Source of the DNA: Sphingobium naphthae
GTDB lineage: Bacteria > Pseudomonadota > Alphaproteobacteria > Sphingomonadales > Sphingomonadaceae
DNA length: 64,000 nucleotides
Direction of reading: 5' to 3'
NCBI RefSeq assembly: GCF_020782235.1
Contig: NZ_JAJGNO010000009.1
Coordinates: forward strand, 1 to 64,000
The notes beneath the pieces are model-generated. The model saw only the letters and a program-made list of their open reading frames with translations. It ran no database searches and was not told where the DNA came from. The position numbers and the translations under genes are program-made. Below, piece after piece: positions 26,739 to 36,661 of the stretch (the first letter of the stretch is position 1; each line of letters begins with the position of its first letter).

Positions 26739-27527
26739 TCAGCCGTAGCGACCCGTGATATAATCCTTGGTCCGCTCCTGGCGCGGATTGGTGAAGATGT
26801 CGGACGTCACGCCATATTCCACCAGCTCGCCCAGATGGAAAAAGGCGGTGCGCTGCGACACGCGGGCCGCCTGCTGCATGTTGTGCGTCACGATCACGAT
26901 GCCGTAGCGGCCGCGCAGTTCGTGGATCAGCTCCTCGATCTTGGCGGTGGCGATCGGGTCCAGCGCCGAACAGGGCTCGTCCATCAGGATCACTTCGGGC
27001 TCCACCGCAATCGCGCGGCCGATGCACAGCCGCTGCTGCTGACCACCCGAAAGCGCGGTGCCGCTGTCCTGCAGCCGGTCCTTCACTTCTTCCCACAGTC
27101 CCGCACGGCGCAGCGACTTTTCGACGATGACGTCCATGTCCGCCTTGGACGCGGCCAGGCCGTGGATGCGCGGGCCGTAGGCGATATTTTCGTAGATCGA
27201 CTTGGGGAAGGGATTGGGCTTCTGGAACACCATGCCGACGCGCGCGCGCAGTTGCACCACGTCCATCGACGGAGCGTAGATATCTTCGCCGTCCAGCGTG
27301 ATCGTCCCTTCGACCCGCGCCGATGCGACGGTGTCGTTCATGCGATTGAGCGTCCGCAGGAAGGTCGACTTGCCGCAGCCCGACGGACCGATGAAGGCGG
27401 TGACATTGTCCATGTCGACGTCGATGGAGACGCCCTTGATCGCCTGCTTGGGGCCATAGAAGACCTTGACGTCGCGCGCCGTCATCTTCGGGTCGGCCGG
27501 GGCCAGGCTTTTCTGTTCTTCAGTCAT
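26739..27527 (-). CDS. pstB: Phosphate ABC transporter ATP-binding protein
   Basis: 262 aa from ATG 27527; a GTG at 27542 overlapping pstA is possible. Walker [14 protein letters not shown], the signature [14 protein letters not shown], Walker [14 protein letters not shown] and the switch His in [10 protein letters not shown] are all intact. It energises PstCA at the inner membrane. Confidence 0.95.
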   Translation of the reverse strand: MTEEQKSLAPADPKMTARDVKVFYGPKQAIKGVSIDVDMDNVTAFIGPSGCGKSTFLRTLNRMNDTVASARVEGTITLDGEDIYAPSMDVVQLRARVGMVFQKPNPFPKSIYENIAYGPRIHGLAASKADMDVIVEKSLRRAGLWEEVKDRLQDSGTALSGGQQQRLCIGRAIAVEPEVILMDEPCSALDPIATAKIEELIHELRGRYGIVIVTHNMQQAARVSQRTAFFHLGELVEYGVTSDIFTNPRQERTKDYITGRYG

Positions 27528-27535
27528 GGGGCTGT

Positions 27536-28795
27536 TTACCACCGTTTTTCAAACTTGTTGCGCAGGTAGATGGCGAGACCGTTCATCGCCAGCAGGAAGA
27601 CGAGCAGCACGATGATCGCCGCCGAGGTCTTTTCCACAAAGCCCTTGGAGACTTCGTCGGACCACAGGAAGATCTGCACCGGCAGCACGGTCGCCGGATC
27701 GCTGACGCCGCCGGGCGGGGTCGCGATGAAGGCGCGCATGCCGATCATCAGCAGCGGCGCGGTTTCGCCCAGCGCACGGGCCATGCCGATGATGGTGCCG
27801 GTCAGGATGCCGGGCAGGGCGAGCGGCAGCACGTGCTGGAACACGACCTGCACCGGGGACGCGCCGATGCCGAGCGCCGCGTCGCGGATGCTGGGCGGCA
27901 CCGACTTGATCGCGTTGCGTCCGGCGATGACGATGACGGGCATCGTCATCAGCGCCAGCGTCATGCCGCCGACCAGCGCCGCGGATCGGGGCAGGTGCAG
28001 GAAGTTGAGGAAGATGGACAGGCCGAGCAGGCCGAAGATGATCGACGGGACCGCCGCCAGATTGTTGATCGACACTTCGATGATGTCGGTCCACCAGGCC
28101 TTGGGCGCATATTCCTCCAGATAGAGGGCGGTCGCCACGCCGATCGGAAAGCTCAACACCAGGGTGACGAGCATCGTCAGCAGCGACCCCTTGAACGCGC
28201 CCCAGATGCCGACCTGCGTCGGGTCCGTGCCGTCGCTGGCCGACAGAAAGCTCCAGTTGAAGCCGGTCGACAGGATGCCCGCCCGGTTGAGCCGCTTGAC
28301 CGCCGCTTCGGCTTCGGGCGACCCGTCGCTCTTGGCCGCCAGGTCGATGTCGGTCGAGGCGGGCACCCGGATGATCTCGGTGCGATTGAGGACGGTGGGA
28401 TCGGCCTTGATCGCGTCGCGCAGGCTGAGCCAGGCGGTGGGCGCGAGCAGGGCGTCGGCATCCTTGCCAAGCATTTTTTCTGCGACCGCGCTGGTCACCA
28501 TCGGCAGATTGGCGTTGGCCAGCGCCTCATTGGTGATCGCCTGCGGGTCGAGCAGCAGGGGCGAGGCTGGAAAATCGACCTTCAGCGCGATCTCCGTCCG
28601 GGTAAAGCCGCGCAGGCCATTGCCCATCATCGTCACCAGCAGGAAGGCAAGGAAGGCGGCCGACAGCAGCACGGCGCCCAAGCCCAGCAAGTGGAAGCGC
28701 CGTTCGGCCGCGTAGCGCCGCGCGATCCGCTTGCGCATCGCGTCGGACTTCCAGTCGGTGGGAAGCCGCTCGGCGGGAGAGGGGGTCGGGCTCAT
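27536..28795 (-). CDS. pstA: Phosphate ABC transporter permease PstA
   Basis: 419 aa. A long N-terminal cytoplasmic and periplasmic extension (to about residue 190, with one membrane segment near residue 40) precedes the permease domain, which carries the EAA-type loop [22 protein letters not shown]. The extension makes it longer than the E. coli protein, as is usual in alphaproteobacteria. It overlaps pstC by four bases. Confidence 0.93.
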   Translation of the reverse strand: MSPTPSPAERLPTDWKSDAMRKRIARRYAAERRFHLLGLGAVLLSAAFLAFLLVTMMGNGLRGFTRTEIALKVDFPASPLLLDPQAITNEALANANLPMVTSAVAEKMLGKDADALLAPTAWLSLRDAIKADPTVLNRTEIIRVPASTDIDLAAKSDGSPEAEAAVKRLNRAGILSTGFNWSFLSASDGTDPTQVGIWGAFKGSLLTMLVTLVLSFPIGVATALYLEEYAPKAWWTDIIEVSINNLAAVPSIIFGLLGLSIFLNFLHLPRSAALVGGMTLALMTMPVIVIAGRNAIKSVPPSIRDAALGIGASPVQVVFQHVLPLALPGILTGTIIGMARALGETAPLLMIGMRAFIATPPGGVSDPATVLPVQIFLWSDEVSKGFVEKTSAAIIVLLVFLLAMNGLAIYLRNKFEKRW

Positions 28796-30186
28796 TCGTA
28801 GGCCTCGCGATATTTCTTCACGACCCGCAGGGCCACGATGTTGAGCAACAAGGTGACAACGAACAGGACAAGTCCGAGCGCGAAGGCGGCAAGCGTCTTG
28901 GCGCTGTCAAATTCCTGGTCGCCGGTCAGCAGCTGGACGATCTGGGTCGTCACCGTCGTCACGCTGGCGAAGGGGTTGAGGGTGAGGTTCGCGGCCAGGC
29001 CGGCGGCCATGACCACGATCATCGTTTCGCCGATCGCGCGGCTGACGGCCAGCAGCACGCCGCCGACCACGCCAGGCAAAGCGGCGGGGATGAGCACGCG
29101 AGTGATTGTCTCACTCGTTGTCGCACCCATCGCCAAGCTGCCGTCGCGCATCGATTGCGGCACAGCGGCGATGCTGTCGTCGGCCATGGAGGACACGAAG
29201 GGAATGATCATCACGCCCATGACCAGGCCCGCCGCCAGCGCGCTTTCGGAGCTGGCGCCATGGATGCCGATCGAGGCGGCGAGATCGCGCAGCGCCGGGG
29301 CGACGGTCAACGCCGCGAAATAGCCGTAGACCACGGTGGGAACGCCCGCCAGCACCTCCAGCATCGGCTTCATCCACTTGCGCACCGTCGGGCTGGCATA
29401 TTGGGTGAGGTAGATGGCGCTCATCAGGCCGAGCGGAATCGCCACGATCATGGCGATGATGGCGCCAATGAAGATGGTGCCCCAGAAGAGCGGGACCGCG
29501 CCGAAGGCATCATCATTGCCATAGCCCATGGCGGCCGATTGCGGCGACCATTTGAGCCCGAAGAGGAAATCAATGGGATTGACCATCGAGAAGAAGCGGA
29601 AGCTTTCCCACAGCAGCGACGCGACGATGCCTACCGTGGTGACGATCGCCAGCAGCGACGCGATCAGCAGCGAGATCATGACCAACCGTTCGACCCGGGT
29701 GCGGGCGCGGAAATCCGGACGGATGCGGGTAAAGGCATAGGCGCCCCCGGCGAAGGCGAGGATCAGCGCCAGTGCCGCGCCGGCGATGCCATATTCGGTC
29801 ATCGCCGTGCGATAGGGTTCGACCAGCGGTTCGCTCGCCGGATTGAAGGCGGCGGCTTGAAGGCCGCTGGCGATGGCGCGCGCCTCGCCCAGGATGGCGG
29901 CGCGGGCGAAACCGTCGGCGGGCAGGCTCTGCGCCGCCGGATCGGTCAGCACCGACTGAGTGACAAGGCCCGGTGCGACATTGGCCCAGATGGCGAGGAA
30001 GATGCCAGCGGGGATCAGCGCCCAGAGCGCGACATACCAGCCATGATAGCCGGGAAGGGAATGGACGGCATCGCGCCGTCCGGTCGCCCGCGCGGCGGTC
30101 TGAAGCCGCATGGCGCGCGCGCGCGCGCTGACCCAGGCGATGGCGCCCAGGCCTGCGAGCAGCAGGAGAATAGCAGGTCCGGTCAT
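28792..30186 (-). CDS. pstC: Phosphate ABC transporter permease PstC
   Basis: 464 aa. N-terminal extension with two or three hydrophobic segments, then the transport domain with multiple membrane helices and an EAA-like loop (MRDGSLAMGATTSETITRVLIP). It forms the inner-membrane channel with PstA. It follows pstS after ten bases. Confidence 0.93.
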   Translation of the reverse strand: MTGPAILLLLAGLGAIAWVSARARAMRLQTAARATGRRDAVHSLPGYHGWYVALWALIPAGIFLAIWANVAPGLVTQSVLTDPAAQSLPADGFARAAILGEARAIASGLQAAAFNPASEPLVEPYRTAMTEYGIAGAALALILAFAGGAYAFTRIRPDFRARTRVERLVMISLLIASLLAIVTTVGIVASLLWESFRFFSMVNPIDFLFGLKWSPQSAAMGYGNDDAFGAVPLFWGTIFIGAIIAMIVAIPLGLMSAIYLTQYASPTVRKWMKPMLEVLAGVPTVVYGYFAALTVAPALRDLAASIGIHGASSESALAAGLVMGVMIIPFVSSMADDSIAAVPQSMRDGSLAMGATTSETITRVLIPAALPGVVGGVLLAVSRAIGETMIVVMAAGLAANLTLNPFASVTTVTTQIVQLLTGDQEFDSAKTLAAFALGLVLFVVTLLLNIVALRVVKKYREAYE

Positions 30187-30196
30187 TGGCCTTCGC

Positions 30197-31261
30197 TTAG
30201 TTCAGTTCAGCGCCGTCGAGCACGGTCAGCGACTTGACCGTCTCCGCATTCTTCTTGCGCACATCCTCGGGCGCCGGGACCATGCCGCGCTTGGCCAGCA
30301 CGCCGTCCGGCCCCCAATTGGCGGCAAAGGTGTTGAGATAGGCATGCAGGCCGGGAACAGCCTGCATATGCGCCTTCTTCACATAGATGTAGAGTGGCCG
30401 CGCGCCGGGATACTGGCCGGTCGAGACGGTCTCGTAGGTCGCCTGGATGCCGTTGATCGGCACATCCTTGAGCGTATCCTTATTCTCTTCCAGGAAGCTG
30501 AAGCCGAACACGCCCACGGCATTGGGATTGGCGCCCAGCTTCTGCACGATCAGATTGTCGTTCTCGCCCGAATCCACATATTTGCCGTCTTCACGGATGC
30601 GGGTGCAGGTCGCCTTATATTCGTCCTCGCTCTTTTCCTTGAGCGCTTCCATGGCCGGATCGGTCTGGCAGCCCTTTTCAAGGATGAGTTCCGCGAGCGA
30701 ATCGCGCGTGCCGCTGGTCGAGGGCGGGCCGAAGACGGAGATGGGAATGGCCGGCAGGCTGGCGTCGACATCCTTCCACGTCTGCGCCTTGTTCGGCCCC
30801 TTGCCATAAGGGTTGGCGGCCAGCGCTTCATAGACGATCTTGGGCGTCAGCGAGAGGCCGGGGCCTTCCTTCGATTCCGCGAAGGCAAGGCCGTCGACGC
30901 CGATCTGCACCTCGATGATGTCCTTGACGCCATTGGCCTGGCACTGGTCGAATTCGGATTTCTTGATGCGCCGCGACGCGTCTTCGATATCGGGATGCTG
31001 TGCGCCCACGCCGGCGCAGAACAGCTTCATGCCACCGCCGGTGCCGGTCGATTCGATGATCGGCGACTTCATGCCCGGATTGCTCTGGACGAACAGTTCG
31101 GCGGCTGCGGTGGCGAAGGGATAGACGGTGGAGGACCCGACCGCGCGGATCTGATCGCGCGTGCCGCCGGCGCCGCCGGTCTGATCGCCGCAGGCAGCGA
31201 GGCTGAGAACGCTCGTGGCGGCAGCGGCGAGCAAGGCGAAAGCTTTCACTGGTATCTCCAT
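30197..31261 (-). CDS. pstS: Phosphate-binding periplasmic protein PstS (lipoprotein type)
   Basis: 354 aa from ATG 31261 (an upstream TTG at 31267 would add two residues). The signal ends in the lipobox LSLAAC, so lipid anchoring is likely. The mature start includes IRAVGSSTVYPF, and later segments STGTGGGM and STSGTRDSLAELIL are the phosphate-contact loops of PstS proteins. A Pho-box-like array lies 70-100 bases upstream. Confidence 0.93.
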   Translation of the reverse strand: MEIPVKAFALLAAAATSVLSLAACGDQTGGAGGTRDQIRAVGSSTVYPFATAAAELFVQSNPGMKSPIIESTGTGGGMKLFCAGVGAQHPDIEDASRRIKKSEFDQCQANGVKDIIEVQIGVDGLAFAESKEGPGLSLTPKIVYEALAANPYGKGPNKAQTWKDVDASLPAIPISVFGPPSTSGTRDSLAELILEKGCQTDPAMEALKEKSEDEYKATCTRIREDGKYVDSGENDNLIVQKLGANPNAVGVFGFSFLEENKDTLKDVPINGIQATYETVSTGQYPGARPLYIYVKKAHMQAVPGLHAYLNTFAANWGPDGVLAKRGMVPAPEDVRKKNAETVKSLTVLDGAELN

Positions 31262-31330
31262 CGTCAAAGCCGCGAGTCGAATGCCGCCGCCCCCCTAGGG
31301 GCCGGGCCTTAGTCGCGGACCGTCGCGCCT

Positions 31331-31361
31331 CTGTGACATTCCGGTTTCATTTTCATGACAC
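31331..31361 (-). promoter_or_regulatory. Pho-box-like element upstream of pstS
   Basis: On the minus strand three 11-base units follow in phase: GTGTCATGAAA, ATGAAACCGGA and ATGTCACAGAG. PhoB half-sites have a TGTCA core repeated every 11 bases; the first and third units match and the middle one is weaker. The element overlaps the last codons of phoR and would drive pstSCAB-phoU-phoB. Confidence 0.7.
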
Positions 31362-32645
31362 CGTGCCCGACAAGGCAGAGGGGCGCTTCTTCTCGTCCAT
31401 GCGCGCGGACGCTTCTTCCGCCGGCGGCGGCAGCAGCACGCTGATGCTGGTGCCCTTGCCCAATGTGCTGGCAATGTCCAGCCGCCCGCGATGCCGCTCG
31501 ACGATATGCTTGACGATGGCGAGGCCAAGGCCCGTGCCGCCCATCGCTCGGCTGCGGCCCGAATCCACGCGGTAGAAGCGTTCGGTGAGGCGCGGCAGAT
31601 GGTCGGGGCCGATCCCTTCGCCCTCATCGGCGACGCAGAGCTTCGCCATGCCGCTGGGGCCTTCCGCCAGCGTCACCCGGATGGGGGTGCCGGGGCGGCC
31701 ATATTTGACCGAATTGCCGATGAGATTGTGGATCAGCTGCGACAGCTGCGCGCGGTCGCCCAGTACCGGGCCGAGCGACGGCGCGATCTCCATTTCGACG
31801 TCGCGGCCCCGTTCGCCGTGGCTGGAGCGGAACACGCCGACCACTTCGGCCACCAGTTCGCTCAAGTCCACCGGACTGTCGGGCGCGCGATATTTCTCCG
31901 CCTCGATGCGCGACAGCGAGATGAGGTCGTCGATCAGCCGCTGCATGCGCCGCGCCTCCCCATCCATGATCTTGAGGAAGCGTTGGCGGGTTTCGACATC
32001 CTTGCCCAGTTCGGGGTCGGCCAGCGTTTCGATGAAGCCCAATATGCCGGCCAGCGGGGTGCGCAGTTCATGGCTGGCATTGGCGACGAAATCGACGCGC
32101 ATCCGTTCGGCGGCGTGAGTGCCGCTATGGTCGACCAGATGAACCAGCCGCCGCATCATGTTGACCGCGCCCACGGGCGCAACGCGCATCTGCCAGCGTT
32201 GTTCGCGCGTGCCGAGCCCGACCAGTTCGATCATGATCGGTTCGGCCAAAGGAGCGAGGCTGGCGAGCCGTTCGGCCGCAGCCGGGTGGCGGATCGCTAT
32301 GCGCGCGTCCTCACCCTCTATATGCGCGCCCAGCAGCCGCATAGCCGCGCGATTGGCGCGCACGATACGGCCCTTTTCCACTAGCATCAGCGGATCGGAA
32401 ATCCCTTCCAGCAGGCTCGGGAAATCGGGATGCGCGGTGAAGTCGGGCTGGTCCGGCACCACCGGCGCGGGCGGTTCGGCCGGGCGCAGGCCCGCATCCC
32501 CCGACGTGATGATCAGCACCAGCACGCCCGCCAGCACGGGCAGGGCGATGCTGATCGGGTGCGCGCCCATCATCAGCGCGCCCCCCGTCCCCAGCAACAG
32601 CATGGCGAGGGAGGCAGTGATCTGCGATATGCTCAGTCGATTCAT
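31353..32645 (-). CDS. phoR: Phosphate regulon sensor histidine kinase PhoR
   Basis: 430 aa from ATG 32645 (the frame continues upstream without family match). Two N-terminal hydrophobic segments, a PAS-like region, then the H-box ANASHELRTPLAGILGF, N-box LIGNSVKYG, G1 VADEGEGIGPDHL and G2 GGTGLGLAIVKH. No large periplasmic domain, as in PhoR. It phosphorylates PhoB and is inhibited through Pst/PhoU when phosphate is plentiful. Confidence 0.93.
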   Translation of the reverse strand: MNRLSISQITASLAMLLLGTGGALMMGAHPISIALPVLAGVLVLIITSGDAGLRPAEPPAPVVPDQPDFTAHPDFPSLLEGISDPLMLVEKGRIVRANRAAMRLLGAHIEGEDARIAIRHPAAAERLASLAPLAEPIMIELVGLGTREQRWQMRVAPVGAVNMMRRLVHLVDHSGTHAAERMRVDFVANASHELRTPLAGILGFIETLADPELGKDVETRQRFLKIMDGEARRMQRLIDDLISLSRIEAEKYRAPDSPVDLSELVAEVVGVFRSSHGERGRDVEMEIAPSLGPVLGDRAQLSQLIHNLIGNSVKYGRPGTPIRVTLAEGPSGMAKLCVADEGEGIGPDHLPRLTERFYRVDSGRSRAMGGTGLGLAIVKHIVERHRGRLDIASTLGKGTSISVLLPPPAEEASARMDEKKRPSALSGTVS

Positions 32646-32746
32646 GGTTACCGTGCTGGATTTGTCGCGCATCTGCTGCGAGTGTCTTGCCCCAATAGCG
32701 TGCAATCTTTACGCTTTGGCAAGCGCCGGATGCGAAATGGAGCGAT

Positions 32747-33187
32747 ATGACTGAGCCCAAGCCCGATCAGGACGGCGCCTCGCCGGACCAGCCCTCGGCT
32801 GCCGATCGGCTGGCGGAAGGCGGCGTGGCGTCGCGTCGGCAATTGCTGATGGGCGGCGCGGTCGCGGCATCGACCATCGTGTCGATCCGCCCGGCGCTCG
32901 CGAACACGGCGGCGTCGGTCCTCAACTGCACCATCCCCGTGCCCGATCAGGGGCGGGCGGGCAACTATATCGCGCCCAATGGTCAGGTTGTGCCGCCTGG
33001 CACGCCCGGCGCCTTTCCCGGCACCGGTCGCAGCTATACCGGCGAACAGGTGAAGCAGGCGTTGCGCGGACGCCCCCTGCCGGGCACCAGCTACGATCAG
33101 AACCAGGCCTATCTCAATTATATCCGCCGGCTTCAGTCGGGGACGAGCGGCTTTACCTGCTACGCATCGCTGCAGATGCCGCGCTGA
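32747..33187 (+). CDS. Small secreted protein with Tat-type signal, function unknown
   Basis: 146 aa. Residues about 29-50 (ASRRQLLMGGAVAASTIVS) have twin arginines followed by a hydrophobic run and ALA, a Tat-type signal with an unusual 28-residue leader. The mature part is short, rich in Gly and Pro, with two cysteines (LNCTIP and FTCYAS). Similar proteins occur next to HPr-rel-A genes in sphingomonads, as I recall; here it stands upstream of a glycosyltransferase and that gene set on the same strand. It is a candidate substrate of the system, which is inference. Confidence 0.6.
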   Translation: MTEPKPDQDGASPDQPSAADRLAEGGVASRRQLLMGGAVAASTIVSIRPALANTAASVLNCTIPVPDQGRAGNYIAPNGQVVPPGTPGAFPGTGRSYTGEQVKQALRGRPLPGTSYDQNQAYLNYIRRLQSGTSGFTCYASLQMPR

Positions 33188-33303
33188 CTCGTCGCGTCGG
33201 CACGATCGGTGCAGCGCAAGCGCCTTGCGTAACCGGAGCCGATACGGATCATGCGCGTTGATGCCGTCGAACCGCTGAGGTTCATCCGAGCGGCGGAGAC
33301 GAG

Positions 33304-34464
33304 ATGTATCAGCAAGGCGCCCCGTTGACGGCCGACCTGTCGGTGGCGGTCTATCTTTACCAGCCGGGCGATGGCGGGCTGGACCGGGTCGCGATCCTGC
33401 TGGCCAATCACATGGCGCGGCGCGGCATGAAGGTCGAATTGTGGATGGCCCGCACCCAGGGCGTCAGCGCTCATCTGATCGATCCCAGGGTGCCGGTGCG
33501 ACGGGTGGCGGCACTGCGCGGCCAACGGCGCCTGTCGATGATCGGCCAATATCCGGCCCTGTCCGCCATGGTGCGGCGGCATCGGCCGGACATTCTCTAT
33601 TCCGCCGGCAATCAGAGCAACATGCTGGTGGCGCTCGCTTGCGCCGGCACGCAGACGCGGTCGGTCGCGCGCATTTCCAATCCGATCATCCGGCCCAGGC
33701 AGCGCGTCATGGCCGCCTGGGCGCGGCTGAAGCGGTTCCGCGCGATCACGCGGCTGAGCGACCTCACCATCGTCATGGGCGAGCATGACCGCGCGCTGCT
33801 GGCGCCCAGCGGAACGGTGCGGCTGTTGCCGCGGCCGACCGTGACGCCCGCGATGGAGAAGGCGCGGGCGCTGCGCCGGCCGCGCGAAGCGGACGCGCCT
33901 TTCGCGCTGCTGATGGTCGGGCGAATGGTGGCGCAGAAGGATCATGCCACCGCGCTCGACGCGCTGGGGCGCCTGTCGCATATCGACTGGCGGCTGACGA
34001 TCGCGGGCGAAGGACCGCTGCGCGCGGCGCTGGAGCGACAGGCGCACGCGCTCGGCATCGCCGATCGTGTCGACTTCGCGGGCTATGTCCGGGATCCCGA
34101 GCGCCTGGCGGGGCTGATGGGACAGGCCGATCTTCTGCTCCAGCCTTCCCGTTGGGAAGGGCTGTGTGCGACGCTGATCGAGGCACTGGCTTGTGGCGCG
34201 CATGTCGTCGCGACCGACAGCACGCCCAATATCCGGCCCGTCCTTGCCGCCGCGGGTCAGCATCCGCCGGTGCCCGTGGGCGATGCCGCCGCTCTGGCCC
34301 GGGCGATCGAACGCACGCTGGCGCGTCCGGCCGCGCCCGCCTTGCTGGATGCCGCGGTGCGGGAGCATGGCGCGGGCCGGGCGCTCGACGCATATCTTGA
34401 TGCCTTCGCGGCGCTGGTCCGCCGACCCGTTCCGGCATTGTCACCCTCGCCCGCCTTGCCCTGA
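33304..34464 (+). CDS. GT4-family glycosyltransferase
   Basis: 386 aa GT-B fold. The N-terminal domain contains GGLDRVAILLANHMARRG. The C-terminal donor site begins ALLMVGRMVAQKDHATALDAL and reaches the EX7E region LLQPSRWEGLCATLIEALACG. It transfers a sugar from an activated donor; donor and acceptor are unknown. It lies between the Tat-signal protein and the PqqD/HprK set, consistent with a role in an exported glycan or a modified peptide. Confidence 0.88.
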   Translation: MYQQGAPLTADLSVAVYLYQPGDGGLDRVAILLANHMARRGMKVELWMARTQGVSAHLIDPRVPVRRVAALRGQRRLSMIGQYPALSAMVRRHRPDILYSAGNQSNMLVALACAGTQTRSVARISNPIIRPRQRVMAAWARLKRFRAITRLSDLTIVMGEHDRALLAPSGTVRLLPRPTVTPAMEKARALRRPREADAPFALLMVGRMVAQKDHATALDALGRLSHIDWRLTIAGEGPLRAALERQAHALGIADRVDFAGYVRDPERLAGLMGQADLLLQPSRWEGLCATLIEALACGAHVVATDSTPNIRPVLAAAGQHPPVPVGDAAALARAIERTLARPAAPALLDAAVREHGAGRALDAYLDAFAALVRRPVPALSPSPALP

Positions 34465-34506
34465 TGCGTTAGGCTCTTGGCTACTCTCCTGCGCTAAGGC
34501 GGGGGC

Positions 34507-34815
34507 ATGCCGCAGGAAGAGCCAGCTTTGGACCGGACCCGCATCTACCGTCTCGACCCGCGGGATCATTGCCGCATCTGCCCGCTCGACGACCTGGTGC
34601 TGCTCTATCATGTCCGGTCGGGACAGACCCATATGGTCATCAGCCCGGTGCCGGAGATGCTGGAGGCGATGGCGGACGGCGCGCCGTTGAGCGCGAGCGA
34701 TCTTTATGCGCGGCTGGCGCACGACTATGATCTGGGCCCGCCGGATGCGGCCGTGGCGCAGATTGGGGCGCAATTGCAGGCGCTCGAAGCGCTGGGTCTG
34801 GTGCGCGCGGCATGA
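34507..34815 (+). CDS. PqqD-like protein of the HPr-rel-A system
   Basis: 102 aa. A short winged-helix-like PqqD fold: DDLVLLYHVRSGQTHMVISPVPEMLEAM, then SASDLYARLAHDYDL and AQLQALEALGLVR. The family acts as a peptide-binding chaperone or recognition element in peptide-modifying pathways. It overlaps the next gene by four bases, and three genes follow in tight series. Confidence 0.72.
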   Translation: MPQEEPALDRTRIYRLDPRDHCRICPLDDLVLLYHVRSGQTHMVISPVPEMLEAMADGAPLSASDLYARLAHDYDLGPPDAAVAQIGAQLQALEALGLVRAA

Positions 34816-35675
34816 GGCACGGCCTGACCCTGCGGATCGGCCCCGCGACCTTTCGCATCGGCTCCGCCTGGCGTACGCCGATCGAAGCACTGGCGCGCCT
34901 CTACGCCGCCTATCCCGATGGCGGCGGCACGGTCGCCGACTTCACCGTCCGGCTCCAGCCGACCAGCACGCTGCGGCGCTGGGTGCGGCCGTCCATCTTC
35001 ATCACCGGCGACCATGGCCTGGCGGACGCCGCGCCGATGAGCCTGGCCCATGGGCTGCTGGCGGCGGAAATGGGGATGAACCTGCAAATGGCGCTGGGCT
35101 GGCGGCGGCATCTGCTGCTTCACGCATCGAGCGTAGAGAAGGATGGCCGCGCGCTGGTGATGACCGGCGAATCTGGATCGGGCAAGTCGACCTTGGCGGC
35201 GTTGCTGGGCGAGCGGGGCTGGCGGCTGATGGGGGACGAGTTCGCGCTGCTCGATCTCGACAGCGGCGCGATCCTGCCCTTTCCGCGCCTCGTGTCGCTG
35301 AAGAACCAGGCGATCGGCGTGGTGGCCGACGCCGTGGCGCCGGACCGGCTGGGACCATTGCTGCGCGCCACGGCCAAGGGGGACATTCGCCATATGGTGC
35401 CGCGCGCCGATGCGGTCGCTCGCATGAGCGAGGGAGCGATGCCGGCGCTGCTGCTCTTTCCGCGCTTTGGGCATGAGGCCGCTCTGCGCCCCGTGGGGCA
35501 GGGGGAGGCGTTCATGCGCCTGACGCAGGCCTCCACCAACTATGTCGCGCTGGGCGAGCCGGGCTTCGCCGCGCTCACTCGCTTTGTCACTGGCGTGCCG
35601 GCCTGCGCGATCGACTTTCCGACGGGCGACGCCGCCTTCGAGATGGTGGGTCGTCTGTGGGAGGGCGGGGCATGA
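34812..35675 (+). CDS. HprK-related kinase A
   Basis: 287 aa. P-loop MTGESGSGKSTLAALLG (about 117-133), then GWRLMGDEFALLDL, matching the HPr kinase/phosphorylase C-terminal fold. Related HprK-like kinases phosphorylate lasso or other peptides. It overlaps the genes on both sides (by 4 and 19 bases), so the three proteins are made together. The substrate is unknown. Confidence 0.78.
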   Translation: MRHGLTLRIGPATFRIGSAWRTPIEALARLYAAYPDGGGTVADFTVRLQPTSTLRRWVRPSIFITGDHGLADAAPMSLAHGLLAAEMGMNLQMALGWRRHLLLHASSVEKDGRALVMTGESGSGKSTLAALLGERGWRLMGDEFALLDLDSGAILPFPRLVSLKNQAIGVVADAVAPDRLGPLLRATAKGDIRHMVPRADAVARMSEGAMPALLLFPRFGHEAALRPVGQGEAFMRLTQASTNYVALGEPGFAALTRFVTGVPACAIDFPTGDAAFEMVGRLWEGGA

Positions 35676-36661
35676 GCGCCGCCTTGCTGGTGCGGGTATT
35701 GCGCGATCCGGCTTCGGTCGAGGCGCTGGACGCGGCGGGCTGGACCGGCTTGCTGGCGGCGGCCAAGGCCGAACGATTGATCGCTACGCTGGCATGGCGA
35801 ATTGAGGGGAGGCAGCTGCCGCACGGCGTGAAGCCGATCCTGCTGGACGCCCGGATGGATGCGGAGCGAGAGGCGCGGCAGGCATTGTGGGAGGCGGACC
35901 GCGCGGCCCATGCCCTGTCCGCGATCGGCGTGCGGCTGGTCGTGCTCAAAGGCACGGCCTATGCGGCGGCGGGGCTGGCCGCGGGGCAGGGGCGCTTCAT
36001 CGGCGATCTCGATATTCTCGTGCCGCGCGCCGCCATGGAGGCGGTGGAGCGCGCGCTGATGGCGGCAGGCTGGGAATGGGTGAAGGAAGACGCCTATGAC
36101 GACGCCTATTATCGCCAGTGGATGCATGAACTGCCGCCGATGATCCATGCCGAGCGCGATCGGATGATCGACGTGCACCACACCATCCTGCCGCTGACGG
36201 CGCGACCGAAGCCGGATGCGGCGGCCTTGCTGGCGGACGCGGTCGCGATCGGGGATAGCCTGTGGACGCTTTCGCCCGAGGATCGGGTGATCCATGCCGC
36301 GGCCCATATGCTGGCGGACGGGGATCTGCAGGGCGGGTTGCGCAACCTTTGGGATATCCACTGCCTGCTTCATGACATCGACCGATCCACGCTTGACCGG
36401 CGGGCGGCGCGGCATGGCCTGCGGGCGCATGTGCGGCAGGCGGAGCGACTGGCGGACGCGCTCTATGGCGGCGGCGCGGCCTTGACGGCATGGGACCGGG
36501 TCGTACGCGCCCGCCTGCTGGCCCGGGACGGATGGGGGCGCGAGACGCGCAAGCTGCTGGTCTTCGCCTGTTACCTGCGCTCGCACTGGTTGCGCATGCC
36601 GCCACTGATGCTGGCGCGGCATTTGTGGACCAAGTGGCGCAAGGGGCATCGGCCGCGCTAG
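35657..36661 (+). CDS. Nucleotidyltransferase-family protein (PF14907 type)
   Basis: 334 aa. Pattern LVVLKGTAYAAAGL followed by FIGDLDILV, the two metal-binding Asp of the minimal nucleotidyltransferase fold in this family. A helical C-terminal half contains VIHAAAHMLADG and RNLWDIHCLL. It occurs with HprK-related kinases in both lasso-peptide clusters and the HPr-rel-A system. Its end overlaps the convergent TetR gene by four bases. Confidence 0.75.
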   Translation: MGGRGMSAALLVRVLRDPASVEALDAAGWTGLLAAAKAERLIATLAWRIEGRQLPHGVKPILLDARMDAEREARQALWEADRAAHALSAIGVRLVVLKGTAYAAAGLAAGQGRFIGDLDILVPRAAMEAVERALMAAGWEWVKEDAYDDAYYRQWMHELPPMIHAERDRMIDVHHTILPLTARPKPDAAALLADAVAIGDSLWTLSPEDRVIHAAAHMLADGDLQGGLRNLWDIHCLLHDIDRSTLDRRAARHGLRAHVRQAERLADALYGGGAALTAWDRVVRARLLARDGWGRETRKLLVFACYLRSHWLRMPPLMLARHLWTKWRKGHRPR

